Notes: generated from the sequence alone by a model not told the origin. 44,809 nucleotides of DNA from Candidatus Omnitrophota bacterium (GCA_028693815.1 JAQUUP010000016.1:1-44809), one strand, 5' to 3'. Positions 37,475 to 44,809 are shown, numbered from the stretch's first letter. A program made the numbers and translations.

Positions 37475-38653
37475 ATGGAAATAAATTATAAAAAAGAACT
37501 TGAGAACGCCAGTCGTAGCATGATTTTGGTTCATGACCCTAATCTTTTGATCAAATTGATTATCCGCCTGATTGTACGCAAAGTTCATGCCAAGCATGCC
37601 GGTGTTTTGCTTTTTCAGCCTGAAAAAGATTGTTATGTTTTAACCATCTCCGGCGGGAAAGAAGGGATGAAAATCCCGCCTGGGTTTGCAAAATTTACCA
37701 AAGAAAATTCTCTTGTAAAACTTTTTACGCAAAAACAATACTATGAGCAATTTGCTAAAAAGGGGTATTTGATTGTTTCCGATTTGAATAAATTAATTTG
37801 GCAGGAAAGTGTTTTAGCAAGCCAAGAAGAAAAAAAGGAATTCTTAAATAGTGTTATTCGTCAAATGGGGATGTTTAATGTTTTGGCATGCGTTCCGGCA
37901 TATTTTCATGGTAACCTTTTGGCGCTTCTTTTGCTAGGGGAAAAATCTACCAATGAAGGATACAACGCCGAGGAGCTTGACTTTTTATCGGCCCTAGCAT
38001 CAAATGTGGCGATGGCGATTCAAAACGCTCAGCTTATTGATGATCTAAAAAAACAGGTTGATCAAAACAAAGCCCTTTTTATTAATACTGTTCTTTCACT
38101 TGCCTCAACCATTGAAGCGAAGGATAAATATACACGAGGACATACCGAGCGTGTTACGCATTATTCTCTGACAATTGCTAATGAATTAGTTAGAAGTAAA
38201 GCAGTTGATTTGCCAGAAAGTTTTTCTGAGAATTTATATATTGCAGGCCTTTTGCATGATATTGGAAAAATTGGTGTTCCTGAAAGTGTTTTGTGTAAAG
38301 AGGGAGGACTGACAGACGAGGAGTTTGTCCAAATTAAAGAGCATCCGCTTCGCGGTGCCGAAATTTTAAAGAATCTTCCTGAGTTCGAACAATGTCTCGA
38401 AGGTGTCAAATATCATCACGAAAGATATGATGGGCGAGGCTATCCTGAAGGATTAAAAGGCGAGGAGATTCCTATTATTGCAGCCATTGTGGCTGTAGCT
38501 GACACGTACGATGCTATGACTTCAGACAGAACCTACCGAAAAGCTCTCTCGAAAGAAACTGCTGTTGAAGAAATTAAAAAGAATGCCGGCATTCAGTTTC
38601 ATCCTATTGTGGCCAATGCATTTGTTGATCTGTGTTCTAGGCAGGAAATTTAA
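37475..38653 (+). CDS. GAF-HD-GYP protein (putative cyclic-di-GMP phosphodiesterase)
   Basis: 392 residues. A GAF-like sensor covers about 15-190. The HD-GYP domain follows with H223 (RGHTERV), HD 261-262 (LLHDIGKIG), H290 (KEHPLRG), HH 314-315 and RGYP 321-324, so all metal ligands and the GYP motif are present. It probably hydrolyses c-di-GMP in response to a GAF ligand. It is convergent with the kinase gene on the other strand, with their 3' ends overlapping by 17 bases. No GGDEF cyclase is in the window. No good SD. Confidence 0.9.
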   Translation: MEINYKKELENASRSMILVHDPNLLIKLIIRLIVRKVHAKHAGVLLFQPEKDCYVLTISGGKEGMKIPPGFAKFTKENSLVKLFTQKQYYEQFAKKGYLIVSDLNKLIWQESVLASQEEKKEFLNSVIRQMGMFNVLACVPAYFHGNLLALLLLGEKSTNEGYNAEELDFLSALASNVAMAIQNAQLIDDLKKQVDQNKALFINTVLSLASTIEAKDKYTRGHTERVTHYSLTIANELVRSKAVDLPESFSENLYIAGLLHDIGKIGVPESVLCKEGGLTDEEFVQIKEHPLRGAEILKNLPEFEQCLEGVKYHHERYDGRGYPEGLKGEEIPIIAAIVAVADTYDAMTSDRTYRKALSKETAVEEIKKNAGIQFHPIVANAFVDLCSRQEI

Positions 38654-40274
38654 CCAAAGATTTTATTGGAAGTTGAATAATAAATTTGGTGCCAATTCCA
38701 ATTTGGCTTTCAGCAAAGATAATCCCTCGGTGTTCTGCTATAATTCTTTGGGTTATAGAGAGACCTAATCCTGTTCCTTCGTCTTTTCTTGTGTAGAAAG
38801 GATCAAAGATATGTTTAAGGTCCTTTTTTTTAATTCCAGGACCGCTATCTTGTATTGCGATGTTTAGGGTGCTACTGGCAATCTTTGTTCTTATCGATAG
38901 ATTTCCACCTGTTTTCATGGCATCAATGGCATTTAAGAAAATATTTAAGAAAGCCTGCCTAAGTTGATTGGAGTCAGCTTCAATAAATAATTCTAGATAA
39001 TCACTATCGAATTCTTTGGAGACTTTAATTTTATGTTTTATAAAGTCACTGTTCAAAAACTCTAAGATATTATTCATAAGACTATGAATATCAATATCTT
39101 TAAGGGCAAGAGGAGAAGGTCGTGCAAATTCGAGTAGCTGATGTACGATATTGTCAATTCTCTCAACTTCATTTCCAACAATACGACTAAATTTCTTAAG
39201 GAATTCTTTGTCTTCTAATTTTTCGGGTAAATATTCACAAAAAGTTTTAATGGCTGTTAAAGGATTCTTAATTTCATGCGCCATTCCGCTTGCCAATGTA
39301 GCAATAGATTTTAGTCTTTCCGTTTGTACAATTTCTTGTTTGAGTAATTCATTTTCCTTAACAATCTCATCTCGAGTGTTTTTAAAGAATACTTTATCTA
39401 CTAAAAACTGAATTTTATTTCGTAATGGAACAGAAATAAGACCTAATCCAAATGCTGTAATAATGCTCAAAGAGATTGAACGATATCCTAGAATTTCTTG
39501 CAGCATTCTTTCTATAAAAATGATAATTATTAAGTAGAGCAAAGAAATGAGCGTGATTAAAATAGAGTAAATAATACTTTTTTTAAAGATTATTTGAATG
39601 TCCATTAATTGATGCTTAATTATTGCGTACCCAAATATTGAAATAAAAAAAAGTGATGGAATAAAGCCAAAAGGTTGAAAATTAATTCCATAATTTGGAA
39701 TAAAATCAATAGATGCAAGGGTAAAAATTAAGAATCCAGTTAAAATATATTTTGCTTGAACAGTTTTTTTTGATTTTGGCTTTTGATTTCTTGCAATAAA
39801 ATTAATAAGTATTTTAAGGCACAAAAGAATGCCAATAAAAAAGAATGCTAAGTAGATGTAGTGGAGATTTCCTGCCTTTGGGTATGGACCCCATTGATAG
39901 TAGTAGAACCCATTTACGATTAGGTTTGTTTTAAGAATTAAGAGGCAAAAACTTAGTGTAGTAGCATAGGCAACTCTTATTAGTTTTTTGTTTATTTTAG
40001 TATCTAAAAATAGAAGTGTATAATGAAAAGTTAGAGCTGGAAAAGCAGTTATTCCGCAATAAGATATTCTTGCGAGGAGCTGTTCTAAGTTTTTATTTAT
40101 GTCAAAAAGAGAAATAATCTTATAAAGAAAAAGCCAAGAAAATGTTGTGAGACATAGAAAGAAGAATATTTGATTTATTTTTTGCCGAGGATTTCTGGTC
40201 AGAATAATAATTCCTGACCAAAGAATCAAGATTGAAGAAAATATTTGAAGATATGAATAGAAATTTTCAGGCAT
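38637..40274 (-). CDS. Membrane sensor histidine kinase (7TM-HisKA-HATPase)
   Basis: 545 residues. About eight membrane segments fill residues 1-285. A short helical linker is followed by the H-box GMAHEIKNPLTAI with H333 and the ATPase motifs NIFLNAIDAM, DSGPGI, PFYTRK and GTGLGL. The membrane part resembles that of the kinase at 34286 (both have YGINF followed by FG/VGFI and GYAI), so the two are probably paralogues. It directly follows its response regulator on the minus strand and overlaps the HD-GYP gene end to end. Confidence 0.92.
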   Translation of the reverse strand: MPENFYSYLQIFSSILILWSGIIILTRNPRQKINQIFFFLCLTTFSWLFLYKIISLFDINKNLEQLLARISYCGITAFPALTFHYTLLFLDTKINKKLIRVAYATTLSFCLLILKTNLIVNGFYYYQWGPYPKAGNLHYIYLAFFFIGILLCLKILINFIARNQKPKSKKTVQAKYILTGFLIFTLASIDFIPNYGINFQPFGFIPSLFFISIFGYAIIKHQLMDIQIIFKKSIIYSILITLISLLYLIIIIFIERMLQEILGYRSISLSIITAFGLGLISVPLRNKIQFLVDKVFFKNTRDEIVKENELLKQEIVQTERLKSIATLASGMAHEIKNPLTAIKTFCEYLPEKLEDKEFLKKFSRIVGNEVERIDNIVHQLLEFARPSPLALKDIDIHSLMNNILEFLNSDFIKHKIKVSKEFDSDYLELFIEADSNQLRQAFLNIFLNAIDAMKTGGNLSIRTKIASSTLNIAIQDSGPGIKKKDLKHIFDPFYTRKDEGTGLGLSITQRIIAEHRGIIFAESQIGIGTKFIIQLPIKSLVKFPA

Positions 40275-40640
40275 TTATTTTTTCATCGTTGATCTTACGG
40301 TAGCTAAGACCTCGTCTGACTTGAAAGGTTTAACAATGTAACCGGAAGCGCCTAGGCGTACAGCCTCTGTAGCAGTTTCGACTGATTTGTATCCTGTAAC
40401 AATGATAACTTTAAGTTGAGCATGTTTTTCTTTCATGGATTCGAGTGTCTCAAGGCCGCTCATTTTTGGCATCTTGATATCCATTAAGACAAGAGCAATA
40501 TCCGAAGAATTCTCTAGAATTTCTAAGGCTTGTTCGCCGTCTTCGGCTAAAATGAGATTATAATAATCTTCGAGGATTAATTTAAGCGACTCCCTGATTC
40601 CTTCTTCGTCATCAACAATTAGAATTTTTAGGTTTGACAT
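40275..40640 (-). CDS. Response regulator receiver-domain protein
   Basis: 121 residues, receiver only: acidic pair near DDEEG (10-12), D54 (LMDIKMP), T82 and K104 (VKPFK). It is immediately upstream of the kinase gene with no gap, the expected cognate pair. The absence of an output domain suggests signalling by protein contact or onward phosphotransfer. Confidence 0.92.
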   Translation of the reverse strand: MSNLKILIVDDEEGIRESLKLILEDYYNLILAEDGEQALEILENSSDIALVLMDIKMPKMSGLETLESMKEKHAQLKVIIVTGYKSVETATEAVRLGASGYIVKPFKSDEVLATVRSTMKK

Positions 40641-40657
40641 ATTAGAACTCCATATAA

Positions 40658-40697
40658 AAGGATTAAAGGAATAGAGGAATAGAGGATTAAAGATAAA
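40658..40697. repeat. 8-nt array on the response-regulator side of S23 copy 4
   Basis: Units AAGGATTA, AAGGAATA, GAGGAATA, GAGGATTA, AAGATAAA, just after the S23 stop on the minus strand. Confidence 0.7.
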
Positions 40698-40700
40698 AGT

Positions 40701-41078
40701 TTAAAGCTTATTTTTTAAAACAGACATAAGCTTGTGCATAATCCGCTGTACCTCGTCGTGCAATTCAATAATTTTGTTAAAGCTAGCTTGTTTTAAATAA
40801 TTTAAATCTCTTGCTAGAAATAATTGCGTTTCGAGTTCTGCAAGAGACGCGTAAGAAATAGAAAGAAATCGCAAATATTCCGCTGTTCCAAATCGAGTAT
40901 ATCCTTCTGCAATGTTTGAAGGAACCGATAATGCGCTTCGATTCATTTGAGATGTTAGGCCGTATTGTTCAGTTCTCGGAAATGTTTGCGTTGTTTTGTA
41001 TATTGTTAAACATAAATTATAGGATTTTTGCCAGGCGATTAGATCTTTATAGGTTTTTAAAGTTTTTTTCTTTTCCAC
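40701..41078 (-). CDS. S23-type four-helix-bundle protein, copy 4
   Basis: 125 residues, intact: YKDLIAWQKSYNLCLTIYK, then PRTEQYGLTSQMNRSALSVP, SNIAEGYTRFGTAEYLRFLS, and two further helices ending in an MHKLMSVLKNKL tail. It is the canonical family signature (SVPSNIAEG) that copy 3 has lost. It lies between the XRE regulator and the response regulator on the minus strand, bracketed by inverted 8-nt arrays. Confidence 0.9.
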   Translation of the reverse strand: MEKKKTLKTYKDLIAWQKSYNLCLTIYKTTQTFPRTEQYGLTSQMNRSALSVPSNIAEGYTRFGTAEYLRFLSISYASLAELETQLFLARDLNYLKQASFNKIIELHDEVQRIMHKLMSVLKNKL

Positions 41079-41080
41079 TT

Positions 41081-41112
41081 GATTCCTTTAGTCCTTTAAT
41101 CCTTTATTCCTT
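41081..41112. repeat. 8-nt array on the XRE side of S23 copy 4
   Basis: Units GATTCCTT, TAGTCCTT, TAATCCTT, TATTCCTT, the inverse of the array at 40658-40697. It abuts the XRE stop codon. Confidence 0.72.
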
Positions 41113-41114
41113 TT

Positions 41115-41666
41115 TTACAGCTCTACTGGCGTTGCTACGCAAATCACTTTGGCAACTTTAGTATTAGTATTCTCAAAATAGTGGGGGAGGGAGGCATCAA
41201 AATAGAGCGTGTTGCCTTCCTTTAATATATGGCTGTTATCCCCAATTTTTGCAGAAATAGATCCTTCTAAGACAAAAAGAAATTTTTCGCTTGATTTTGA
41301 ACCTTGTTCGACATTTGTTTTTCCATTTGGCTCAATGCGCAAAAGAATAGGCATCATTTTCTTAGATAAAACTTTGTTAGTTAAGATTTCATAAGATGAC
41401 CTATCGCTGTAATTAAAGAAATCAGCTGAAGATTCCTCCGTTTTAACATCAACTTTGTTTGTTTCAAGAGAAATATCTTGATAAAGTTCTGTGATTTCAA
41501 CGTTAAGTGCTTTGGCAATTTCTATGTGCGATTCAAGCGTCCCCGTCATTTTTAAATTTTCTATTCGACTTAAAGTGGCAAGTTGAATGCCGCTTTTCTT
41601 AGACAGTTCCGTTAGCGATATTTTTTGCTGTTTTCGAATTTCTTTAATTCTTTTTCCGATTAACAT
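41115..41666 (-). CDS. XRE-family regulator with C-terminal cupin
   Basis: 183 residues. The N-terminal helix-turn-helix (about 5-60) reads IRKQQKISLTELSKKSGIQ, then ATLSRIENLK. The C-terminal cupin (about 105-180) has EKFLFVLEGSISAKIG and a final PHYFENTNT strand with a His that may bind metal or ligand. The architecture is that of ligand-sensing XRE-cupin repressors. The start is after GGAG supplied by hairpin cassette G. It may control its own promoter and the divergent operon from 42001. Confidence 0.88.
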   Translation of the reverse strand: MLIGKRIKEIRKQQKISLTELSKKSGIQLATLSRIENLKMTGTLESHIEIAKALNVEITELYQDISLETNKVDVKTEESSADFFNYSDRSSYEILTNKVLSKKMMPILLRIEPNGKTNVEQGSKSSEKFLFVLEGSISAKIGDNSHILKEGNTLYFDASLPHYFENTNTKVAKVICVATPVEL

Positions 41667-41832
41667 AAATGAGCTCCATTTTTATACTTACGCTGCGCTT
41701 AAGCGCACGCGGAGTGTTAGCGAACATAAAATAGCTGTGTGAATCTTAATGAACTCTAGTTTTACAGAACTTTCGTGAATGTAAAACTATTGATTGAATT
41801 AATCCTCACGAGCGCAAGCGAGTTGAGGATTT
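41667..41832 (-). repeat. Hairpin cassette G (5' leader of the XRE gene)
   Basis: Read on the minus strand: hairpin AATCCTCAACTCGC...GAGGATT, AATTC, a hairpin with arms AGTTTTACA/TGTAAAACT ending GTTCATTA, then AGATTC and a last hairpin ending GTAAGTATAAAAATGGAGCT then CATTT before the ATG. Its last 40 or so bases are nearly identical to part of cassette E. It lies in the leader between the promoter at 41858-41885 and the gene. The remaining gap to 42000 holds promoter and operator sites only. Confidence 0.65.
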
Positions 41833-41857
41833 CTTTATTCCTGTTTTCATCTTTTTA

Positions 41858-41885
41858 ATAATAACATATTTTGACGAATAGTCAA
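41858..41885 (-). promoter_or_regulatory. Promoter and palindrome for the XRE gene
   Basis: On the minus strand: -35 TTGACT (41885-41880), a 16-nt spacer, and -10 TATTAT (41863-41858). A palindrome TTGACGAATAGTCAA (41871-41885) covers the -35, a plausible autoregulatory operator. Confidence 0.55.
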
Positions 41886-41933
41886 TATTATTTTGATTAA
41901 AAACAAATAAATTTTAGTATATCTTTTTATGAA

Positions 41934-41953
41934 CATTGCAAGTTATTGCAATG
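41934..41953. promoter_or_regulatory. Perfect 20-bp palindrome, candidate operator
   Basis: CATTGCAAGTTATTGCAATG has two perfect 8-bp arms around a 4-nt centre. It lies between the divergent XRE promoter and the promoter at 42001. The binding factor is unknown; XRE-cupin is the nearest candidate. Confidence 0.5.
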
Positions 41954-42000
41954 AAATATGATGCGACTTCATCTAATATTGATTATTCATCAATATACTC

Positions 42001-42029
42001 TTGACAAATCATCAACGATATGCTATTCT
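42001..42029 (+). promoter_or_regulatory. Strong sigma-70-type promoter
   Basis: -35 TTGACA (42001-42006), a 17-nt spacer, and -10 TATTCT (42024-42029), the same arrangement and hexamers as the rRNA promoter. It is 27 nt upstream of the ATG at 42057. Confidence 0.7.
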
Positions 42030-42056
42030 TGTTATTGCCTTCCAAAGGAGATAGTA

Positions 42057-42332
42057 ATGAACGAAGATAATTTTAAGAATGAATTCTCAAACTCACCAGA
42101 AATCGATAATAACATTTTTTCCTCGCCGAGAAGCATTATTGCATTGTATACAAGTTTACGGATTCTTTTAATGATGAGAAAAGAGTTAGGACTTGAGGCA
42201 ATGCTTGAGTACTTGAATAAGAATGTCGAGACGATCGAAAATAATAATATTCAAATGAAGAGTGCTGTAACAAGGGCGCTGCTTTTTATTGACACGAAGA
42301 AAATATATGAAAAAGCTATGTTTAAAGAATAA
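42057..42332 (+). CDS. Small protein of unknown function
   Basis: 91 residues from the ATG with SD AAAGGAG, downstream of a strong promoter. It has an acidic N-terminus and then helices (SIIALYTSLRILLMMRKELG and a tail EYLNKNVETIENNNIQMKS). No membrane span or known motif is recognised. Its end overlaps the start of the secreted propeller gene by about 26 bases, so they form one operon. Confidence 0.65.
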   Translation: MNEDNFKNEFSNSPEIDNNIFSSPRSIIALYTSLRILLMMRKELGLEAMLEYLNKNVETIENNNIQMKSAVTRALLFIDTKKIYEKAMFKE

Positions 42333-43965
42333 TTGCTTTGTTTTTATGGTTGGGATAATTAGTCTTTTAATTATCTTTTGGCCAGTTTCAGCGCAAAGTT
42401 TTATAGGGCAGCCTTCCGAAGAAAATAAAATAGAAATTCTTTTAAAAAACTATATCTGGGAAAAATCAGGAAATGGAATCAATGAGCTTGAGATCACAGC
42501 TATTGACATTGTTCCCTCAGAGCCATCAATTGTTTATGTTGGTACTTCAAAGGCCGTGTATCGATCTAGTGACAGTGGAAAGAATTATGTGCTTGCGCTC
42601 TATATAGAGGGAAGCCAGCAAAGAGTTAATGATATTTATATTTCCGAACAAAATCTTGTTTATATTGCATCAGATGCTGGTGTTTTTCTTGGTGACAGAG
42701 AAGGAAAGCGATGGAAAAAGATTTTTAGCGCTGATTCTTCTAAGAATCAGCGCTGTTTCTCTGTTTTGGATAGTGAAAAGACGATATATGTCGCAACAAC
42801 AACTGGGCTCTTTTTTAGGTCAAAGACAGGTTTTATTTGGCATCGAATGAGTGGTGTTCTTGGGTCTGATCCAGTATTTTTTCTTCAAAAAAGTTGTAAT
42901 TTTGTATATGCAGTTTCTCAAAAAGATATTTTTGAGTTAGATATGGAGAACAAGGATGCTGTTAAGATTTTCTCTGTTCGATCTTCAGGCTCAAGGACGG
43001 AATCCTTGGAAAGTTCAGATGAAGACGATGTTTTAAGTCTGGCCAAAGAAATCCTAAGTTTTTATATCTTTGATTCACGAGATCCAATTTTCTTTGTTGC
43101 CACAAGAAATGGGATTTTTTATCGGATAGAGGATCAGGAGTCTTGGCGCAGTATTCTCATTTCAGGTTTTTCTTCTGAATATCTGACTTCTCTAGTAGCT
43201 ATCGAAAAGAATCAGCTGATGGCTTCAACTCAAAAAGGTATTTTCTATTTTAAGGATAATCAGTGGAAGCAATTATATAAAGGCTTTCCATCAAACAAGA
43301 CGAACTGCTTGGCTTTTAGCGTGCAGGGAGATGTTTATGCCGGGTCTGATAAGGGTCTTTTTATGCTTAGAAAGCAGGATACTATGAAAAGTGATTTTTT
43401 TGCAGATTATAGAAAAATTAAGGATTTTTTTGAGAATGAGCCTTCAGTTGGTTGGGTTCAGAAAAAGGCAATTGAATATGCGGAAGTCAGTCCTAGCAAA
43501 ATAAAACAATGGCGACAGCAAGCGCGAAATAAGGCCTGGCTTCCGAATTTATCTCTTGGTCTAGATGGGGATCGAAACTTAACTATGTCGGATAGTGTTT
43601 ATGGAAGCTATACAGGCGGAGGTCAGCAGTATGTTGGAACAGATGACAAAACGGCTTATAACAATTTAGGATGGGATGTTTCTTTGTCTTGGGATTTAGG
43701 AGATATTATTTGGAATTCTGATCAAACTTCAATTGATTCGCGTTCGAAGATGATGGTAGAGCTTAGAGAAGATATCTTGGATGAAGTCACGCGTCTTTAT
43801 TTTGAGCGTAGGCGAATTCAAGTGGAAATCTTAACAAAGAATGAACAAGAGTATCAGCTTCTTATTGATAAGCAGATGAGGGTTGAGGAACTTACGGCTC
43901 TTATTGATGCTTTAACTGGCGGTCAATTTAGCCAGGAGATCAAAATAAAATGGAACGATAGTTAA
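42307..43965 (+). CDS. Exported YCF48-like beta-propeller with OEP-like C-terminal tail
   Basis: 552 residues. The signal segment is residues 1-30 or so, ending VSAQS. Residues 50-360 contain at least six repeats of the pattern vYvaTxxGlfxSxdxGxxW (for example VYVGTSKAVYRSSDSGKNY, FFVATRNGIFYRIEDQESW, DVYAGSDKGLFML), typical of YCF48/BNR propeller blades. The C-terminal 170 residues look like part of an outer-membrane efflux or TolC-type protein: ARNKAWLPNLSLGL, a beta stretch LGWDVSLSWDLGDI, then a long charged helix EDILDEVTRLYFERRR. No catalytic motif. Likely periplasmic or outer-membrane; function unknown. Confidence 0.65.
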   Translation: MKKLCLKNNCFVFMVGIISLLIIFWPVSAQSFIGQPSEENKIEILLKNYIWEKSGNGINELEITAIDIVPSEPSIVYVGTSKAVYRSSDSGKNYVLALYIEGSQQRVNDIYISEQNLVYIASDAGVFLGDREGKRWKKIFSADSSKNQRCFSVLDSEKTIYVATTTGLFFRSKTGFIWHRMSGVLGSDPVFFLQKSCNFVYAVSQKDIFELDMENKDAVKIFSVRSSGSRTESLESSDEDDVLSLAKEILSFYIFDSRDPIFFVATRNGIFYRIEDQESWRSILISGFSSEYLTSLVAIEKNQLMASTQKGIFYFKDNQWKQLYKGFPSNKTNCLAFSVQGDVYAGSDKGLFMLRKQDTMKSDFFADYRKIKDFFENEPSVGWVQKKAIEYAEVSPSKIKQWRQQARNKAWLPNLSLGLDGDRNLTMSDSVYGSYTGGGQQYVGTDDKTAYNNLGWDVSLSWDLGDIIWNSDQTSIDSRSKMMVELREDILDEVTRLYFERRRIQVEILTKNEQEYQLLIDKQMRVEELTALIDALTGGQFSQEIKIKWNDS

Positions 43966-44035
43966 TGAAAAGAGCGAAAAATGTTAAGAATAAATTTCTC
44001 ACAACAGCTGCAGAAACAAGACAAGGAGCATAGAT

Positions 44036-44317
44036 ATGAAGAAAATAATTCTAGCTGTGTTATGTTTAGTTTTTCTTTCGGCAAGCACCTTTGCTTTTGC
44101 CGAAGATGTTTACATAACACAAAACGGTGCAAAGTATCACAAAGAAACATGTCGATTTGTTAAAGACAAAGAGATAACAAAAATGGACAAAAAAGAAGCT
44201 GTTGATCAAGGTTATACACCTTGCGGTCGATGCTACAAAGAAGATCTTGTGGTTAGCGACAAAAGTGAAAGTAAGAAAGTTGCCTTAAAGCAAGAAGATC
44301 AAAAGGTAGAAAAATAA
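44036..44317 (+). CDS. Small secreted Ada-type zinc-binding protein
   Basis: 93 residues with signal peptide MKKIILAVLCLVFLSASTFA. A single module follows: YITQNGAKYHKETCRFVKD...AVDQGYTPCGRCY. The YH..C....GY.PC..C pattern is the Ada metal-binding-like domain found at the ends of secreted nucleases and competence-like proteins, here as the whole mature protein. The tail is charged and disordered (KSESKKVALKQEDQKVEK). It is probably zinc-bound in the periplasm; the partner is unknown. It directly precedes the SpvB/RHS-type gene. Confidence 0.75.
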   Translation: MKKIILAVLCLVFLSASTFAFAEDVYITQNGAKYHKETCRFVKDKEITKMDKKEAVDQGYTPCGRCYKEDLVVSDKSESKKVALKQEDQKVEK

Positions 44318-44384
44318 ATACACAAATAAGTTTTTGCAGCTTGTTGGCGAGAAAAAATTTATAAATATTAAAAAGGAGAGCAAA

Positions 44385-44809
44385 ATGAAAAAAAATCAAT
44401 TTTTATTTGGATTAATTATTATTCCATTTTTGTTCTCTGCAACACCTGCTTTAGCAGAAGAATCTCAAGAAAAGACATCGCAAGTTCAAGGAAAAGAGAT
44501 TAAAAATCAAAGCATATTAGAAAATATAGAATTGCCAAAGAAAATAAATAATCAAGATGATCTTAAACAAACAGAAATTGCACCAAAAGCGATGATCACT
44601 GGAGACAGGCCGTTTGAGTCTATGGAAAAGTTAGACGTTGATCCTGCGAGTGGTACTGCTTCGGCAAGTATTCCTCTCCAGGTTCCTCGAGGCCGCGGTG
44701 GCGTTGAGCCGGCACTTGCGCTTGCGTACAATTCTGGTTCTTCGAATGGCCTATTAGGAGTGGGCTGGTTTTTGGATCTTGGAAAAATTGGGCGATCCAC
44801 TAAATTCGG
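44385..44809 (+). CDS. SpvB/RHS-type secreted protein, N-terminal fragment
   Basis: 141 codons are visible before the window ends. SD AAGGAGAG precedes the ATG. The signal peptide ends near TPALA. After a linker of about 60 residues comes the SpvB/TcaC-type start: SGTASASIPLQVPRGRGGVE, then PALALAYNSGSSNGLLGVGW. This is the N-terminal propeller of Tc toxin B components and large RHS/YD-repeat proteins, so the full gene is probably several kb. It may be a toxin-delivery or surface protein; the C-terminal payload is outside the window. Confidence 0.85.
   Translation, partial: MKKNQFLFGLIIIPFLFSATPALAEESQEKTSQVQGKEIKNQSILENIELPKKINNQDDLKQTEIAPKAMITGDRPFESMEKLDVDPASGTASASIPLQVPRGRGGVEPALALAYNSGSSNGLLGVGWFLDLGKIGRSTKF

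Noticed and set aside
44552-44800. Minus-strand open frame at the window end
   Set aside because: It is antisense to the SpvB-type coding sequence, with no SD or family features.

Overview
This is an AT-rich bacterial window. It most likely comes from an uncultured member of the PVC side of the tree, and my best guess is Candidatus Omnitrophota (old name OP3). The guess rests on the style of the 16S rRNA, on a Minf_1886-family protein, and on the density of S23-type four-helix-bundle genes. A 16S database search would settle it. Genes are tightly packed, often overlapping by 1-20 bases, and use ATG, GTG and TTG starts.

Layout. (1) Positions 1-312 hold the end of a broken four-helix-bundle (S23/IVS-type) gene. 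(2) Positions 325-11493 are a one-directional cluster that reads as a type II (dissociated, iterative) aromatic polyketide synthase pathway. It encodes a radical SAM enzyme with a PCP_red-like partner, a PanE-like reductase, an intact ketosynthase, a ketosynthase-like chain-length factor lacking all three catalytic residues, a small membrane protein, an acyl carrier protein, a PF04199 cyclase, a zinc-ribbon protein, a SRPBCC aromatase/cyclase, an MFS exporter, an SDR ketoreductase, a PC4-like DNA-binding protein and an amidohydrolase. (3) Positions 11570-17050 are a complete rRNA operon: promoter, 16S, tRNA-Ile(GAT), tRNA-Ala(TGC), 23S, 5S and terminator. (4) Positions 17133-22391 are a MarR-TolC-RND efflux operon with no adaptor gene. 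(5) Positions 23251-34284 run recG-rsmD-coaD-yceD-rpmF-plsX-fabH-fabD. They end in a second acyl-chain module: a FabZ-like protein without its catalytic His, an intact ketosynthase and a thioester-reductase-like SDR. (6) Positions 34286-41666 carry two histidine kinase/response regulator pairs, a GAF-HD-GYP protein and an XRE-cupin regulator. (7) Positions 42001-44809 encode envelope or secreted proteins: a YCF48-like beta-propeller fused to an outer-membrane-efflux-like tail, a small Ada-type zinc-binding secreted protein, and the start of a SpvB/RHS-type secreted giant.

Two repeat systems run through all of this. The first is a set of S23/four-helix-bundle genes (four copies, two broken). 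Where both sides are visible, each gene is bracketed by inverted arrays of very short degenerate tandem repeats of 7, 8 or 9 nt. The unit is the same on both sides of a locus but differs between loci. Four further array pairs face each other with no gene between them. The second is a family of modular hairpin cassettes (hairpin, then AAATTC, then hairpin, then TCATT) placed just upstream of gene starts and oriented with the downstream gene. In several cases the cassette end supplies the Shine-Dalgarno sequence. The polyketide cluster and the array-flanked S23 elements are the strongest candidates for something not yet described.
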